From: JAHEME01 sp034435035 | GTDB taxonomy: Bacteria > Chloroflexota > Anaerolineae > Aggregatilineales > UBA3940 | Direction of reading: 5' to 3' | DNA: 64,000 bases | Assembly (NCBI GenBank): GCA_034435035.1 | Contig: DAOTXW010000081.1 | Span: 149,775-213,774, forward strand | In this document: one piece after another, positions 42,758-52,113 of the stretch | How the letters are laid out: every line of letters begins with the position of its first letter | How positions within the stretch are numbered: position 1 is the stretch's first letter | Notes under the pieces: model-generated | What the model was told of the DNA's origin: nothing | The model's input: the letters and a program-made list of their open reading frames with translations, nothing else | Database searches by the model: none | Translations under genes and position numbers: made by a program

Positions 42758-43312
42758 TCAGGCCGATGTTTGGTAGATGGATGGGCTGAGCACCGCGATA
42801 TACGGGAGTGTCCGGTAGCGATCGGCGTAGTCCAGCCCGTACCCGACCACCCAGACATTCGGGATATCGAAGCCCAGGTAATCCACCTGAACAGCTACCT
42901 GCTCGCGGTCGCGCTTGCGCAGCAGCACGCAGGTTCGCAGAGAGGCCACCCCTCTCGCCGCGAAGTTGCGCAGCAGGTAGCTGAGCGTGTAGCCCGTATC
43001 CAGGATGTCCTCAACGATCAGGATATGGCGGTTGGTCAGCTCCAGCCGCGTGTCCATGATCAGGCGCACGCTGCCGCTGCTGACGTGCCCGCCCGCGTAG
43101 CTTGACAGGGCGATGAAATCAACATGGTGGGGGACGGTCAGCATCCGCGTGAGATCCGCCAGGAAGATGAAAGCGCCTTTCAGCACTCCCACCAGTATCA
43201 CTTCGTCAACTGACCGGTATGCGCTGCTGATCTGCCCGGCCATCTCGGCCACTCGCCGACGAATGGCATCCTCGTCCAGCAGGACACGCTCAACCCCTTC
43301 AGGCATGCCCAT
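42758..43312 (-). CDS. hpt: Hypoxanthine phosphoribosyltransferase
   Basis: 184 residues with the PRPP-binding motif ILIVEDILDTGYTL (VEDILDTG 100-107), LVGVLKGAFIFLADL and SSYAGG. It salvages hypoxanthine/guanine to IMP/GMP in the cytosol. An AGGAGG ribosome site precedes MGM; either ATG could be used. PurB of the same pathway is encoded 6 kb away at 48549. Confidence 0.92.
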   Translation of the reverse strand: MGMPEGVERVLLDEDAIRRRVAEMAGQISSAYRSVDEVILVGVLKGAFIFLADLTRMLTVPHHVDFIALSSYAGGHVSSGSVRLIMDTRLELTNRHILIVEDILDTGYTLSYLLRNFAARGVASLRTCVLLRKRDREQVAVQVDYLGFDIPNVWVVGYGLDYADRYRTLPYIAVLSPSIYQTSA

Positions 43313-43359
43313 CGGAGCCTCCTGTCATCGAGCCACGCTGCCCGCAGCCTGATTCTAAC

Positions 43360-44277
43360 TCAATCTGCCGCCGGGGAGGCGGCGGGCGCCGCCAGGTTGC
43401 GGAGTACCTGCAAGTTCACCACCGCGATGCCCGCCACCACCAGCAGCGAGCCAAGCAGCAGCTGCACGTCCAACCGCTCACCCAGAAATATGATGCCCAG
43501 CGCCAGCCCCACCACCGGCAGCACATATGTCACCACCGAGGCGCGGGTGGCTCCCCAGGTATTGATCAGGTAAAAGTACAGCACATACGCAGCACACGAT
43601 CCCAGTAAGCCCAGCCACACCAGAGCCAGCCAGGTCATCGGCAGCCGGGGGACGATCAGCGGGCTTTCCATCGCCGGCGCGACCATCCAGACCAACGCAT
43701 CAGCGAACACCAGCACCGTTGCCGACTGGACAATCGGCGACTGTCCCCGTAGATGGCGGCGGGCGAACGTGATCCCGATCGCGTAGCTGATCGCCGCGCC
43801 CAGTACAGCCAGCTGCCCCAGGATATTTCCCCGGAACCCCTGCGGCCCCATATCGCGGCTGACCAGCAGCACCACTCCGATGAAGCCCACCACCAGCCCG
43901 ACGATCCGGGAGGCACTGATCTTCTCATCATGCAGCCAGAAATGGGCGATCACGATGGTGAACAGCGGCACCGTCCCGTTCAGAATCGATGCCAGCCCCG
44001 AATCAATCCGTGTCTCTCCCCAGGAGATGAGCACAAACGGCAGAGCCGTCTGCACGACGCTGGCGAACAGGAAAGCCAGCAGCACCCGGCGGCTTCGTGG
44101 GAAGGCGCTGCGGGTCGCAGCCATGATCGCCAGCAGACCGATCACCCCGAACAGCAGCCGCAGCCCCACCAGCATGAACGGCCCGATCTCTCGCAGCGCA
44201 ATCTTGATCCACAGGAAAGAGGTCCCCCAGATCAACCCCAGCAGCACAAAGGCTCCCCATTCTCTCAGCTTCACCAC
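43360..44277 (-). CDS. EamA/DMT-family transporter
   Basis: 305 residues with ten hydrophobic segments in two EamA repeats (WGTSFLWIKIALREIGPFML at the first repeat start; LGLLGSCAAYVLYFYLINTW and LPVVGLALGIIFLGERLDVQ in the second). Drug/metabolite exporters of this group carry amino acids or related compounds; the cargo cannot be read. Confidence 0.88.
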   Translation of the reverse strand: MVKLREWGAFVLLGLIWGTSFLWIKIALREIGPFMLVGLRLLFGVIGLLAIMAATRSAFPRSRRVLLAFLFASVVQTALPFVLISWGETRIDSGLASILNGTVPLFTIVIAHFWLHDEKISASRIVGLVVGFIGVVLLVSRDMGPQGFRGNILGQLAVLGAAISYAIGITFARRHLRGQSPIVQSATVLVFADALVWMVAPAMESPLIVPRLPMTWLALVWLGLLGSCAAYVLYFYLINTWGATRASVVTYVLPVVGLALGIIFLGERLDVQLLLGSLLVVAGIAVVNLQVLRNLAAPAASPAAD

Positions 44278-44328
44278 TGTTCTCCTTTATCCTCTGGCCG
44301 GCCCGCAGTCGGTGAGGGGGCCGATGAG

Positions 44329-44928
44329 TTAGAGCGCATTTTCCAGGCGCAGCAGCGCCTCCTTGGCCGGCAGACCGGCCTTATAGCCGCGCAGGCTGCC
44401 ATCACTGGCGATCACCCGGTGACAGGGCAGCACGATGAGCATCGGATTGGTGCTGAGGGCATGCCCCACCGCCCGGGATGCCCTGGGCGCCCCGATCGTC
44501 CGGGCCACCTGACTGTATGTCCACACGCTGCCTGCCGGGATAGCCCGCACGGCTTCCAGCACCCGGCGCTGAAACGGGCTGAGCGCCGTCAGATCAACAG
44601 CCAGATCGAAAGCCCGGCGAGCGCGGCTGAAGTACTCACGCAGCTGGCCGGTGAAGGCTGCCATCGCCCCGGGATCGCGCTGCACACGGGCCAGCGGATC
44701 CAGCCGGGCGATGAAAGTCGCTTCGTCCAAACCCAGCTCCACGCGGCACAGCCCCACCCGGGAGGCGGCAAGGCGCAGCACACCGATCGGTGTGTCGATG
44801 GCATCCCACCAGATCACCGGCGCCGTGCGTGCGAACCACTCCTCCACCCGCCGGCGAGAGAGCGCTGATACCTCTCGCGGCGGCAGCGGAAGAGCCTGTT
44901 CCAGTTCACTCTGCCATGTGTCGTTCAT
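44329..44928 (-). CDS. ogt: Methylated-DNA--protein-cysteine methyltransferase
   Basis: 199 residues with the active-site PCHRV (Cys169), SPFQRRVLEAVRAIPAGSVW, TYSQVA and the recognition Arg in RASRAVGHA. It removes O6-alkyl groups from guanine by suicide transfer to Cys169. Its ATG overlaps the ECF sigma gene stop (ATGA), an unusual pairing that suggests the sigma factor's regulon includes alkylation or stress repair (inference). Confidence 0.9.
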   Translation of the reverse strand: MNDTWQSELEQALPLPPREVSALSRRRVEEWFARTAPVIWWDAIDTPIGVLRLAASRVGLCRVELGLDEATFIARLDPLARVQRDPGAMAAFTGQLREYFSRARRAFDLAVDLTALSPFQRRVLEAVRAIPAGSVWTYSQVARTIGAPRASRAVGHALSTNPMLIVLPCHRVIASDGSLRGYKAGLPAKEALLRLENAL

Positions 44929-45479
44929 CCTATATCCTCCAGCAGATCATCGCGCAGGCCCACCAGATCCCGCCTCAGGCGGCGGATGCCGTGGGAGACA
45001 TTAGCGCGTGCGCTTTCTTCTGAACAGTCGAGCGTCGCCGCGATCTCGGCATAATCCAACCCATGAAGGTAGCGGAGCGTGACCGCAGCCCGCTGGCGGC
45101 CGGGCAGCCCGGCGACAGCCCGGCGCAGGGCCTCACGTGCATCGCTGGCAGCGCTCACCTCCTCCGGCTGAGGCTTGCCGACCTCAATTGCGTCGGCTTC
45201 CTCCCCGTCCAACAGCCTGCCGGGCCGTGACCGTTCCCGTTTCAGGTGGCTGTACGCACAGTTTGTGGCGATCCGGTAGAGCCAGGCTCGCACATTGCTG
45301 CCCGGTCTCAGCCGGAGATAGGCCCGGTAGGCCCGTGTGAAGACCTCCTGTGCCAGGTCGGCGGCCTCCACGGCTCTCTCCGGGCGGCTGGTGTCATCCA
45401 GCAGCCGCCACAGATAGGCATGTATTTCATCATGATGCCGGTCAATCATGTCTTCAAACCGGAGCAGCGAGTTGCTCAT
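44925..45479 (-). CDS. ECF RNA polymerase sigma factor
   Basis: 184 residues with region 2 (EAADLAQEVFTRAYRAYLRL, VRAWLYRIATNCAYSHLKRE) and region 4 (LPGRQRAAVTLRYLHGLDYA, CSEESARANVSHGIRRLR). No anti-sigma gene is adjacent; instead it is coupled to ogt. A TTCACA-18-TATAGT promoter lies upstream. Confidence 0.88.
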   Translation of the reverse strand: MSNSLLRFEDMIDRHHDEIHAYLWRLLDDTSRPERAVEAADLAQEVFTRAYRAYLRLRPGSNVRAWLYRIATNCAYSHLKRERSRPGRLLDGEEADAIEVGKPQPEEVSAASDAREALRRAVAGLPGRQRAAVTLRYLHGLDYAEIAATLDCSEESARANVSHGIRRLRRDLVGLRDDLLEDIG

Positions 45480-45508
45480 GCGGCCTTCCTGTTTTTGCCG
45501 TTCTGCTG

Positions 45509-45538
45509 ACTATAACCCTCCGGCCGCCATTGTGTGAA
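45509..45538 (-). promoter_or_regulatory. Promoter of the sigma-ogt operon
   Basis: On the minus strand TTCACA (45538-45533), 18 bases, TATAGT (45514-45509); both are five of six matches. It lies within the open frame upstream of the DUF4173-like gene, arguing against a start for that gene at 45534. Confidence 0.6.
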
Positions 45539-45632
45539 AAAGCGCTCCCGGCAGTTTTTGATAGATCAGCAGGAGAATCTGGCAGTCCCACCCGCTGACA
45601 ATGGGGTATCTCAGCCGGACAAGGAGCGTGGT

Positions 45633-47213
45633 ATGGACGTTTCACGTCTCAAGTATCCAGTGTTGGTTGCCGGAACCGGGCTGCTGCTCGGCATTCTGGC
45701 CGATCTGCTGACCTACAACCAGCCGCTCGGCATCTCGGTGCCATTGATCACCCTGCTGGTGGTGCTGGCCGCAGCCGCGCTGGCGCTCGCAGGGGGCGTC
45801 TCGATCACCATCACCAACGCATGGCTGATCGCCCCGCTGCTGTTTTTCGCAGCCATGAGCGCCGTGCGGGCCGCCCCGCTGCTCCAGTTTCTGAACCTGG
45901 CAGGGCTGCTGATGCTGGCAGCCCTGATCGCCAACCGGCTGGCCGGGCAGCCAGTGATAACCCTCAATATCGGGGGCTATCTATGGGCGCTGGCCGAATC
46001 AGTCGGCATGTCCGCCTTCTTCACCCCCCTGCTGCTACGACGCGCGACTGCCGAACTCCGCCAGGGGGAGCGCCCCGGCGCACACCCGCTGCGGCGCCTG
46101 GCGATCGGCCTGCTGATCGCCGCGCCTTTTCTCTGCATCTTCACGATCCTGTTCTCCTCAGCGGATCTGGTCTTTGGCAACGCCATTGAGCGCATCCTGG
46201 AGGCCCTCAATATCCCCGATGTCGTCGGGCACACCCTGCTGACCGCGCTGCTGGCCTGGATTTTCATGGGCGGGCTGGCTTATACGCTGACCCGCACCGC
46301 GGCCCCGGCTGCAGAGCCGGCTCCACCGGAGCCCGGAGAGCCTGAACCGCCCCGGCCCCTGTTGAAAGGGCGGCTCGGGATGGTCGAGTCCGGCGTCGTG
46401 CTGTTCAGCATCGATATCCTGTTTGCGATCTTCGTAGCCATCCAGGCTGCCGCGCTGTTTGGCGGGGAGGCCTTCCTGCGCAGTCAGGGGCTCACCTATT
46501 CAGAGTATGCCCGCCGGGGCTTCTTTGAGCTGCTCGCTGTGGCGCTGATCACGCTCAGCCTGATCCTGGCGCTTGACTTCCTGACCCGGCGGGACACGCC
46601 CGGCGCACAGGGCGCGTTTCTGGGCGGCAGCGGGCTGATGATCGTATTCACGATCGTCATCCTCGTCTCCGCATTCGAGCGCCTGCACCTGTATGAGCTG
46701 GCATATGGCTTCACCCGCCTGCGGGTGCATTCGCATATCTTCATGGTGTGGCTGGCTGCCGTGCTGGCAGCGTTTCTGGTGCTGCTGATCCTCCGGCGAA
46801 CGCGCCTGTTCGCCACGCTTGCGCTGATCTGGGCCATTGGCTTCACCGCCACCCTCGATATCTTCAACCCGGATGTGTTCATCGTCCGCCAGAACCTGGC
46901 CCGCTACGAACGCGGTGAAGATCTGGACATCGCCTATCTGGGCAGCCTGTCGTCCGACGCCACTCCCTATCTGATCCCGCTGCTGTATCGCTACGGGCCG
47001 CAGGCCGGCGAAGCAGCCGGCCCCTGGCTGCGCAATCACCTGGATCGCCTGGATGCCCGGCGGGAGCGAGCCGGGTGGCCGTCCTATCATCTGGCGCACG
47101 ATCTCGCCTTCCGCGCGGTCGATGCAAACCGGGCACTCCTGGAGTCCTTCGAGCCTGCCTATCTGTACGGCGGTGGCACCTATACGATCCGGCAGCCGGA
47201 TACGGCACCGTAG
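45633..47213 (+). CDS. DUF4173/DUF4153-like polytopic membrane protein
   Basis: 526 residues with about 11 hydrophobic segments and a soluble tail (about 445-526) containing ARYERGEDLDIAYLGSLSSD, a DxxYL..L-x-S-D pattern seen in DUF4173 proteins. Function unknown. I choose the ATG at 45633 (AAGGAG six bases upstream) over the frame start at 45534, which overlaps the divergent sigma-ogt promoter. Confidence 0.75.
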   Translation: MDVSRLKYPVLVAGTGLLLGILADLLTYNQPLGISVPLITLLVVLAAAALALAGGVSITITNAWLIAPLLFFAAMSAVRAAPLLQFLNLAGLLMLAALIANRLAGQPVITLNIGGYLWALAESVGMSAFFTPLLLRRATAELRQGERPGAHPLRRLAIGLLIAAPFLCIFTILFSSADLVFGNAIERILEALNIPDVVGHTLLTALLAWIFMGGLAYTLTRTAAPAAEPAPPEPGEPEPPRPLLKGRLGMVESGVVLFSIDILFAIFVAIQAAALFGGEAFLRSQGLTYSEYARRGFFELLAVALITLSLILALDFLTRRDTPGAQGAFLGGSGLMIVFTIVILVSAFERLHLYELAYGFTRLRVHSHIFMVWLAAVLAAFLVLLILRRTRLFATLALIWAIGFTATLDIFNPDVFIVRQNLARYERGEDLDIAYLGSLSSDATPYLIPLLYRYGPQAGEAAGPWLRNHLDRLDARRERAGWPSYHLAHDLAFRAVDANRALLESFEPAYLYGGGTYTIRQPDTAP

Positions 47214-47252
47214 CCGCGCTGGCGATCTCGTTATGCACAGGTCTCCAACCCG

Positions 47253-47261
47253 TGCTATGAT
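47253..47261 (+). promoter_or_regulatory. Extended -10 promoter of the SH3 protein gene
   Basis: TGCTATGAT: a TG-n motif joined to TATGAT, about 100 bases before the ATG at 47361. The -35 (TTATGC) is poor, as is common with extended -10 promoters. Confidence 0.45.
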
Positions 47262-47360
47262 GATACCGAGAGTGCCGGGGCGGAGCGCCGCCTGCTGGAC
47301 CTTCGCTGTCGCGCCGGCACGCAGATACTGGGCCGCCATCATTCAAGGGGAGACCTGCTG

Positions 47361-48461
47361 ATGAGTGATTCGAGATACTTCATTCGCCCGCTGATGCTGG
47401 CACTGGTCGCTGCGTTGCTGCTGGCGCTGCTGTCCCTGCCGCACGTGGCCTATGCCCAGGCGGGAGCCACGGCTACAGTGACCACCCCCAAACTCAATGT
47501 GCGCTCCGGCCCCGGCGCGGGCTACAGCGTGGTCACAACCCTGGTGCAGGGCCAGTCCGTCACGCTGACCGGGCGCAATGCGAACAGCTCATGGGCGATG
47601 GTCAGGCTGGCTGATGGCACGGAGGGATGGGCCAGCACATTCTACCTGTCCACGGAGGTCGCCTGGTCCAGCCTGCCGGTCGTGGGCAGCGCGGCTGCCG
47701 TTGAGCCGACAGCCATCGCCAACACGGGCTCGCTCAATGTACGCTCCGGACCCTCCCCGGCCTATGACATCATGATGGTCGTGGGACAGGGGCACGTAAT
47801 GAGCATGATCGGCCGCAACGGCGACGGCTCCTGGGTTCAGGTGCGCATCTCAGGTAACGTCGGCTGGGTCTACGGGCCGTACATCGCTCCCGGCGCTCCC
47901 ATCATGAGCCTGCCAGTCACCTCGGGCAGTGTACCCCCTCCAGCAGTGCCGACCGCGCAGCCGCCGGCCAGTGGCACTCCGGCTGCCCCGGCACCGACCG
48001 GGCCCGGCACCGCCGTGGTGACTACCGGGCGCCTGAATGTGCGCTCCGGCCCCGGCGCAGGCTACAGCGTCGCTGGCACGGTTGACGGCGGCACCCTGGT
48101 GACCCTGCTGGGCCGCGACTCAGCGGGGTGGTGGATCAAAGTCCGCCTGCCCGGCGGGCTGGAAGGCTGGGTCAGCAGCCTGTACCTGGACATCGTCGAG
48201 CCGGCGGGCGATATCCCCGTGCTGGCTCCGGCTGAGCCAAGCGCCGTGGTATCGACCGGCTCGCTCAATGTGCGCTCCGGCCCCGGCACGCAGTACGGGG
48301 TACTGGTTGTGCTGCCCGAAGGCGCGATTGTGAATCTGCTGGCCCGCAGCGCCGATGGCGCATGGGTCAAAGTGCGCACCAATGGCATGGAAGGATGGGC
48401 CAGCGCCTTCTTCCTCAAGACAACCTATAACCTCGCTGCCTTGCCAGTGGCAAACCAGTAA
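47361..48461 (+). CDS. Secreted protein with four bacterial SH3 domains
   Basis: 366 residues. A signal peptide (ALLLALLSLPHVAYAQA) is followed by four SH3_3 repeats starting near 35, 118, 217 and 295, each with the core LNVRSGPGxxY and a G-W-(A/V)-S/Y closing strand, separated by Pro/Ala linkers. Such domains bind cell-wall peptides or other surface ligands. No catalytic domain is present. A terminator follows the stop. Confidence 0.88.
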   Translation: MSDSRYFIRPLMLALVAALLLALLSLPHVAYAQAGATATVTTPKLNVRSGPGAGYSVVTTLVQGQSVTLTGRNANSSWAMVRLADGTEGWASTFYLSTEVAWSSLPVVGSAAAVEPTAIANTGSLNVRSGPSPAYDIMMVVGQGHVMSMIGRNGDGSWVQVRISGNVGWVYGPYIAPGAPIMSLPVTSGSVPPPAVPTAQPPASGTPAAPAPTGPGTAVVTTGRLNVRSGPGAGYSVAGTVDGGTLVTLLGRDSAGWWIKVRLPGGLEGWVSSLYLDIVEPAGDIPVLAPAEPSAVVSTGSLNVRSGPGTQYGVLVVLPEGAIVNLLARSADGAWVKVRTNGMEGWASAFFLKTTYNLAALPVANQ

Positions 48462-48468
48462 CCACTTC

Positions 48469-48504
48469 AATCGGGGCCAGGTCTGCATAGCCTGGCCCCG
48501 ATTT
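48469..48504 (+). terminator. Intrinsic terminator-like hairpin after the SH3 gene
   Basis: AATCGGGGCCAGG (48469-48481) pairs perfectly over 13 bp with CCTGGCCCCGATT (48491-48503) around a 9-base loop; only a short T-run ends it. Confidence 0.65.
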
Positions 48505-48548
48505 ACGACGCGGCTGTCCGGCTTATCCGATCCGGAGGGCAACCAGCG

Positions 48549-49955
48549 GTGCCTCCTGATCCTCCCGTTTACCAATCCCCGTTCAGCTGGCGCTATGGCA
48601 GCCTGGCCATGCGCGCGCTGTGGTCTGAAGAGGCGCTGCGGCGAAGCTGGCGACGTATCTGGCTGGCGCTGGCCGAAGCACAGCAGGAAGCTGGCCTGGT
48701 AACCCCCGAACAGACAGCCGACCTCCGTGCCCACCTCGATGACATCGACCTCACGCAGGCAGCCCGGATCGAGGCTGAAATCCGCCACGACCTGATGGCC
48801 GAAGTACGCGTCTATGCCGGGCAATGCCCGGTCGGCGGCGGAATCATCCATCTGGGCATGACCAGCATGGATGTGAAGGACAACGCGGATGTGCTGCGTC
48901 AGCGCGATGCGCTCGACATCATCCTGGCGGGTCTGGATCGTCTGCTGACCCTGTTTGCAGAGCACATCGAGCAGCGGGCCGACCAGCCCTGCATCGGCTG
49001 GACGCACCTGCAGCCTGCCGAGCCGACCACCATCGGCTACCGGCTGGCACTCTACGCCCAGGACCTGCTCGCGGACGAGGAGGACCTCCGCCGCCTGCGA
49101 GCCATCCTGCGCGGCAAAGGGATCAAGGGGGCCGTCGGCACAGGAGCCAGCTTTGCCGATCTGCTGGCAGGCGCCGGAACCGCCCCTGCCGAGCTTGAGG
49201 AGCGTGTGATGAACCGGCTCGGCCTGCAGGCCTTTCCGGCTGCCAGCCAGACCTATCCCCGCCGCCAGGATTGGGTGTTGATCACGGCTCTGGCCGGGCT
49301 GGCGGGCACGCTGTACCGCTTCGCCTTTGATCTGCGCGTGCTCCAGTCGCCGCCTATCGGCGAGTGGTTGGAGCCATTCGGGGCGCGGCAGGTCGGGTCG
49401 TCAGCCATGCCATTCAAGCGCAACCCGATCAGCGCCGAGAATCTGGACAGCCTGGGCCGGTTTGTGGCCGCGCTGCCCCGCGTGGCATGGGATAACGCTG
49501 CCCATTCCCTGCTGGAGCGCACGCTGGACGATTCTGCTAACCGGCGATCCGTGATCCCTGAGGCGTTTCTGGCCGTGGACGAAATGCTGCGCGTGGCCGG
49601 GCGGATCGTGGAAGGGCTGCAGATCAACGAACACGCTGTCGCCGCCAACCTGCAGCGGTACGGTGCATTCGCTGCCACTGAGCGCGTGTTGATGGCGCTG
49701 GCGCGCGCCGGGGCCGATCGTCAGACTATGCACGAAGCGATCCGCGAGCACAGCCTGGCCGCCTGGGCCGCGGTGCAGGCAGGCGAAGCCAACCCGCTGG
49801 CAGACCGCCTGTGCGCCGATCCTGCGCTGACGGCCTACCTGCCGCCCGCGAGCATCCGGGCGCTGATGGACGCGACCGCGCACATCGGCGACGCTCCCCG
49901 GCGCGCCCGCCTGATCGCACAGGCCATCGTGGACTCACGCCCGCCCGCTGCATAG
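48549..49955 (+). CDS. purB: Adenylosuccinate lyase
   Basis: 468 residues of the fumarase/aspartase superfamily. The signature GSSAMPFKRNP (283-293) holds the mobile catalytic Ser loop; GMTSMDVKDNAD and GWTHLQPAEPTTIG carry the other conserved active-site segments. It cleaves SAICAR and adenylosuccinate in purine synthesis. The start is a GTG at 48549 with GGAGGG upstream. It converges with the aldo/keto reductase gene. Confidence 0.9.
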   Translation: MPPDPPVYQSPFSWRYGSLAMRALWSEEALRRSWRRIWLALAEAQQEAGLVTPEQTADLRAHLDDIDLTQAARIEAEIRHDLMAEVRVYAGQCPVGGGIIHLGMTSMDVKDNADVLRQRDALDIILAGLDRLLTLFAEHIEQRADQPCIGWTHLQPAEPTTIGYRLALYAQDLLADEEDLRRLRAILRGKGIKGAVGTGASFADLLAGAGTAPAELEERVMNRLGLQAFPAASQTYPRRQDWVLITALAGLAGTLYRFAFDLRVLQSPPIGEWLEPFGARQVGSSAMPFKRNPISAENLDSLGRFVAALPRVAWDNAAHSLLERTLDDSANRRSVIPEAFLAVDEMLRVAGRIVEGLQINEHAVAANLQRYGAFAATERVLMALARAGADRQTMHEAIREHSLAAWAAVQAGEANPLADRLCADPALTAYLPPASIRALMDATAHIGDAPRRARLIAQAIVDSRPPAA

Positions 49956-49972
49956 GCAGCCAGCCCACCGGG

Positions 49973-51016
49973 CTACCGTACCGGGTTGCCACGGTGGTTG
50001 TCAATGCGCTCGAACGTCTTGCCGAAGATATAGGTCCGCGCGCCGCCCTCCAGGAAGTCACGGGGGAAGCCGTAGCTGATCGCACCGGCCTCGCTGAGCC
50101 GCGCAATCTGCTCACCGGACAGCTCCCAGTCAAGCGCCGCCAGTGCGTCCTCGATGTGGCTGACCCGGCGCGCACCCAGGATGGGGATGATCTGAGCACG
50201 CGCCTGCTGCTGCCGCACCCAGTTGATCGCGACCTGCGACGGGGTGCGTTCTACCTCATCGGCGACTGACCTGACCGTGTCGATAATCTGCCGAACCCGT
50301 TCGCTGACTTCCTCACCCTCGTAGCGTTTCTCCTCACTGCTGCCGTGGGTGTACTTGCCTGTCAGCACGCCGCCTTCCAGCACACCCCAGGCCAATACAG
50401 CCATGTCCCAGTGCTTCGCCATGGGAATCTCGGCCCGTTCCAGCGCCCGATCGGCCAGCGAATACGGGGCCTGATAGGCCACCGGCCTCGCCCAGCCATA
50501 CGCCTCGGCCCGCGCGCTGGCCTCGGCGACGATCCACGCCGGCGTATCCGAGAAGCCGGTGTACAGCACCTTGCCGGCCCGCACGAGGTCATCCATCCCG
50601 CGCAGCACTTCTTCCACCGGGGTCATGTAATCCCATGCGTGCAGGTACAGTAGATCGATGTACCCGGTCTTGAGATGCTTCAGGCTCTGCTCCACCGAGC
50701 GCATCATGTTCTTCCTGTGGTTGCCGCCCCGGTTCGGATCTGTATTGTCAGCCGAGGTCAGCGTATACTTGGTGGCGACGACAAAATGGTCGCGGTCGCT
50801 GGCGATGAACTCGCCCACATACGCTTCGCTCGTCCCATTGGTGTAGTTCACTGACGTATCGATGAAATTACCGCCTGCCCCGGCAAAGCGGTCAAATATC
50901 TCACGGCTGACCGACCGCGACGCTCCCCATCCCCAGTCCTCACCGAAGGTCATTGTCCCCAGGCACAACTCGGATACACGCAGCCCGCTGCGTCCCAGCA
51001 GTTTGTAGCGCATCAC
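49973..51016 (-). CDS. Aldo/keto reductase
   Basis: 347 residues with a TIM-barrel AKR pattern: GRSGLRVSELCLGTMTFG, the catalytic Asp/Tyr in FIDTSVNYTNG, Lys in VATKYT, His in YLHAWDY, and the NADP-binding end IPILGARRVSHIEDALAALD. It reduces carbonyls with NAD(P)H; the substrate is unknown. It starts at GTG 51016 or ATG 51013 behind GGGGAG. Confidence 0.9.
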   Translation of the reverse strand: MMRYKLLGRSGLRVSELCLGTMTFGEDWGWGASRSVSREIFDRFAGAGGNFIDTSVNYTNGTSEAYVGEFIASDRDHFVVATKYTLTSADNTDPNRGGNHRKNMMRSVEQSLKHLKTGYIDLLYLHAWDYMTPVEEVLRGMDDLVRAGKVLYTGFSDTPAWIVAEASARAEAYGWARPVAYQAPYSLADRALERAEIPMAKHWDMAVLAWGVLEGGVLTGKYTHGSSEEKRYEGEEVSERVRQIIDTVRSVADEVERTPSQVAINWVRQQQARAQIIPILGARRVSHIEDALAALDWELSGEQIARLSEAGAISYGFPRDFLEGGARTYIFGKTFERIDNHRGNPVR

Positions 51017-51103
51017 CCGGCATCTCCCCGTTTGAGCATCAGGATCGTAATAAGATCACTATCGACCTGTGCGGTGAAATGCAAGCGAATCGGCAGCCAG
51101 GGC

Positions 51104-51988
51104 TCAGAACCCGGCAGCCGCCGGGATGATTTGCCGCGAGAATACCTCAAGCGAATCCAGCCGATAGATGTCCGGCATGTTGAAGATCGCGTGGTCGAAT
51201 CCCAGCGAGGCCAGCTGGCGGCACTTCTCGATCACGGGGCCCGCAGAGAGCCCGCCCGTGCCCGGCCTGAGCACAGTGAGTGTCGTCTTTTCAATGCTGT
51301 CATAGTCGCGCCCCGCTTCTTCGCAATGCTGCTTCAGCACGGCCAGCTTGCGCGGCAGCACTGCCGCATAATCCTCGCCCGCAAAGAAGTTGCAGGCGTC
51401 GCCGTAGCGGGCCACCAGGCGCAGGGTCTTGCGCTCCCCCTCGCCGCCGATCAGGATCGGCGGGTGCGGGCGGGAGACAGGCGGCGGGCTGTTGAGCGTC
51501 TCGGCCAGCCGGTAATGCCTGCCCTCAAAAGCCCCGACCTCACCACGCCACATCTGGTGGGCAATCTGCAGGCACTCCTCCAGCTGCTCGAAGCGATCCC
51601 GCAGCGGCGGGAATGGGACGCCCAACCCCAGCGCCTCACGCTCAAACCAGGCTGCGCCGATCCCCAGGTAAGCGCGCCCGCCCGACAGCACATCGAGCGT
51701 CGTCGCGGTTTTGGCCAGGATGCCCGGGTGGCGGTAGATCACGCCGGTGACCAGCGTCCCAAGCTTGACCTGCCGGGTGAGTCCAGCCAGGTATCCCAGC
51801 GTCGTGTAGCCCTCCAGCATGGGTTCATCCACCTGCCCGATGCCGCGAATCTGGAAGAAGTGATCCATGACCCACAGGCTGTAAAAACCCGCCTCGTCGG
51901 CGGCGCGGGCAATCTCCGCGAGCTGGCCCCCGGTGGCCTCAGGGCCGCCGGGCCAGGTGAAGCTGACGATCTGAAGGCCGATGCGCAT
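51104..51988 (-). CDS. F420-dependent LLM-class oxidoreductase
   Basis: 294 residues of the luciferase-like monooxygenase fold (MRIGLQIVSFTWPGG, EAGFYSLWVMDHFFQI, KLGTLVTGVIYRHPGILAKT, LGIGAAWFEREALGLGVPFP, PPILIGGEGERKTLRLVA). The close relatives use coenzyme F420 (family knowledge), so the host probably makes F420. I use the ATG at 51988 with an AGAGG ribosome site; the open frame runs on to 52102 with no domain content. Confidence 0.85.
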   Translation of the reverse strand: MRIGLQIVSFTWPGGPEATGGQLAEIARAADEAGFYSLWVMDHFFQIRGIGQVDEPMLEGYTTLGYLAGLTRQVKLGTLVTGVIYRHPGILAKTATTLDVLSGGRAYLGIGAAWFEREALGLGVPFPPLRDRFEQLEECLQIAHQMWRGEVGAFEGRHYRLAETLNSPPPVSRPHPPILIGGEGERKTLRLVARYGDACNFFAGEDYAAVLPRKLAVLKQHCEEAGRDYDSIEKTTLTVLRPGTGGLSAGPVIEKCRQLASLGFDHAIFNMPDIYRLDSLEVFSRQIIPAAAGF

Positions 51989-52113
51989 GGTGATGTCCTC
52001 TCTGACACACAGCGGACACGGTACTGTCAGTGTAAGCGTCCGATACGGGCGCACAAATAGCAGGGGGCGAGCGTCCTGTGGCGCCCTCGCCCCGCCCCGC
52101 AATAGGCCGATGG

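Noticed and set aside
47253..47360. Leader of the SH3 gene examined for a riboswitch
   Set aside because: Only an extended -10 and a ribosome site are visible; no conserved riboswitch core recognised.
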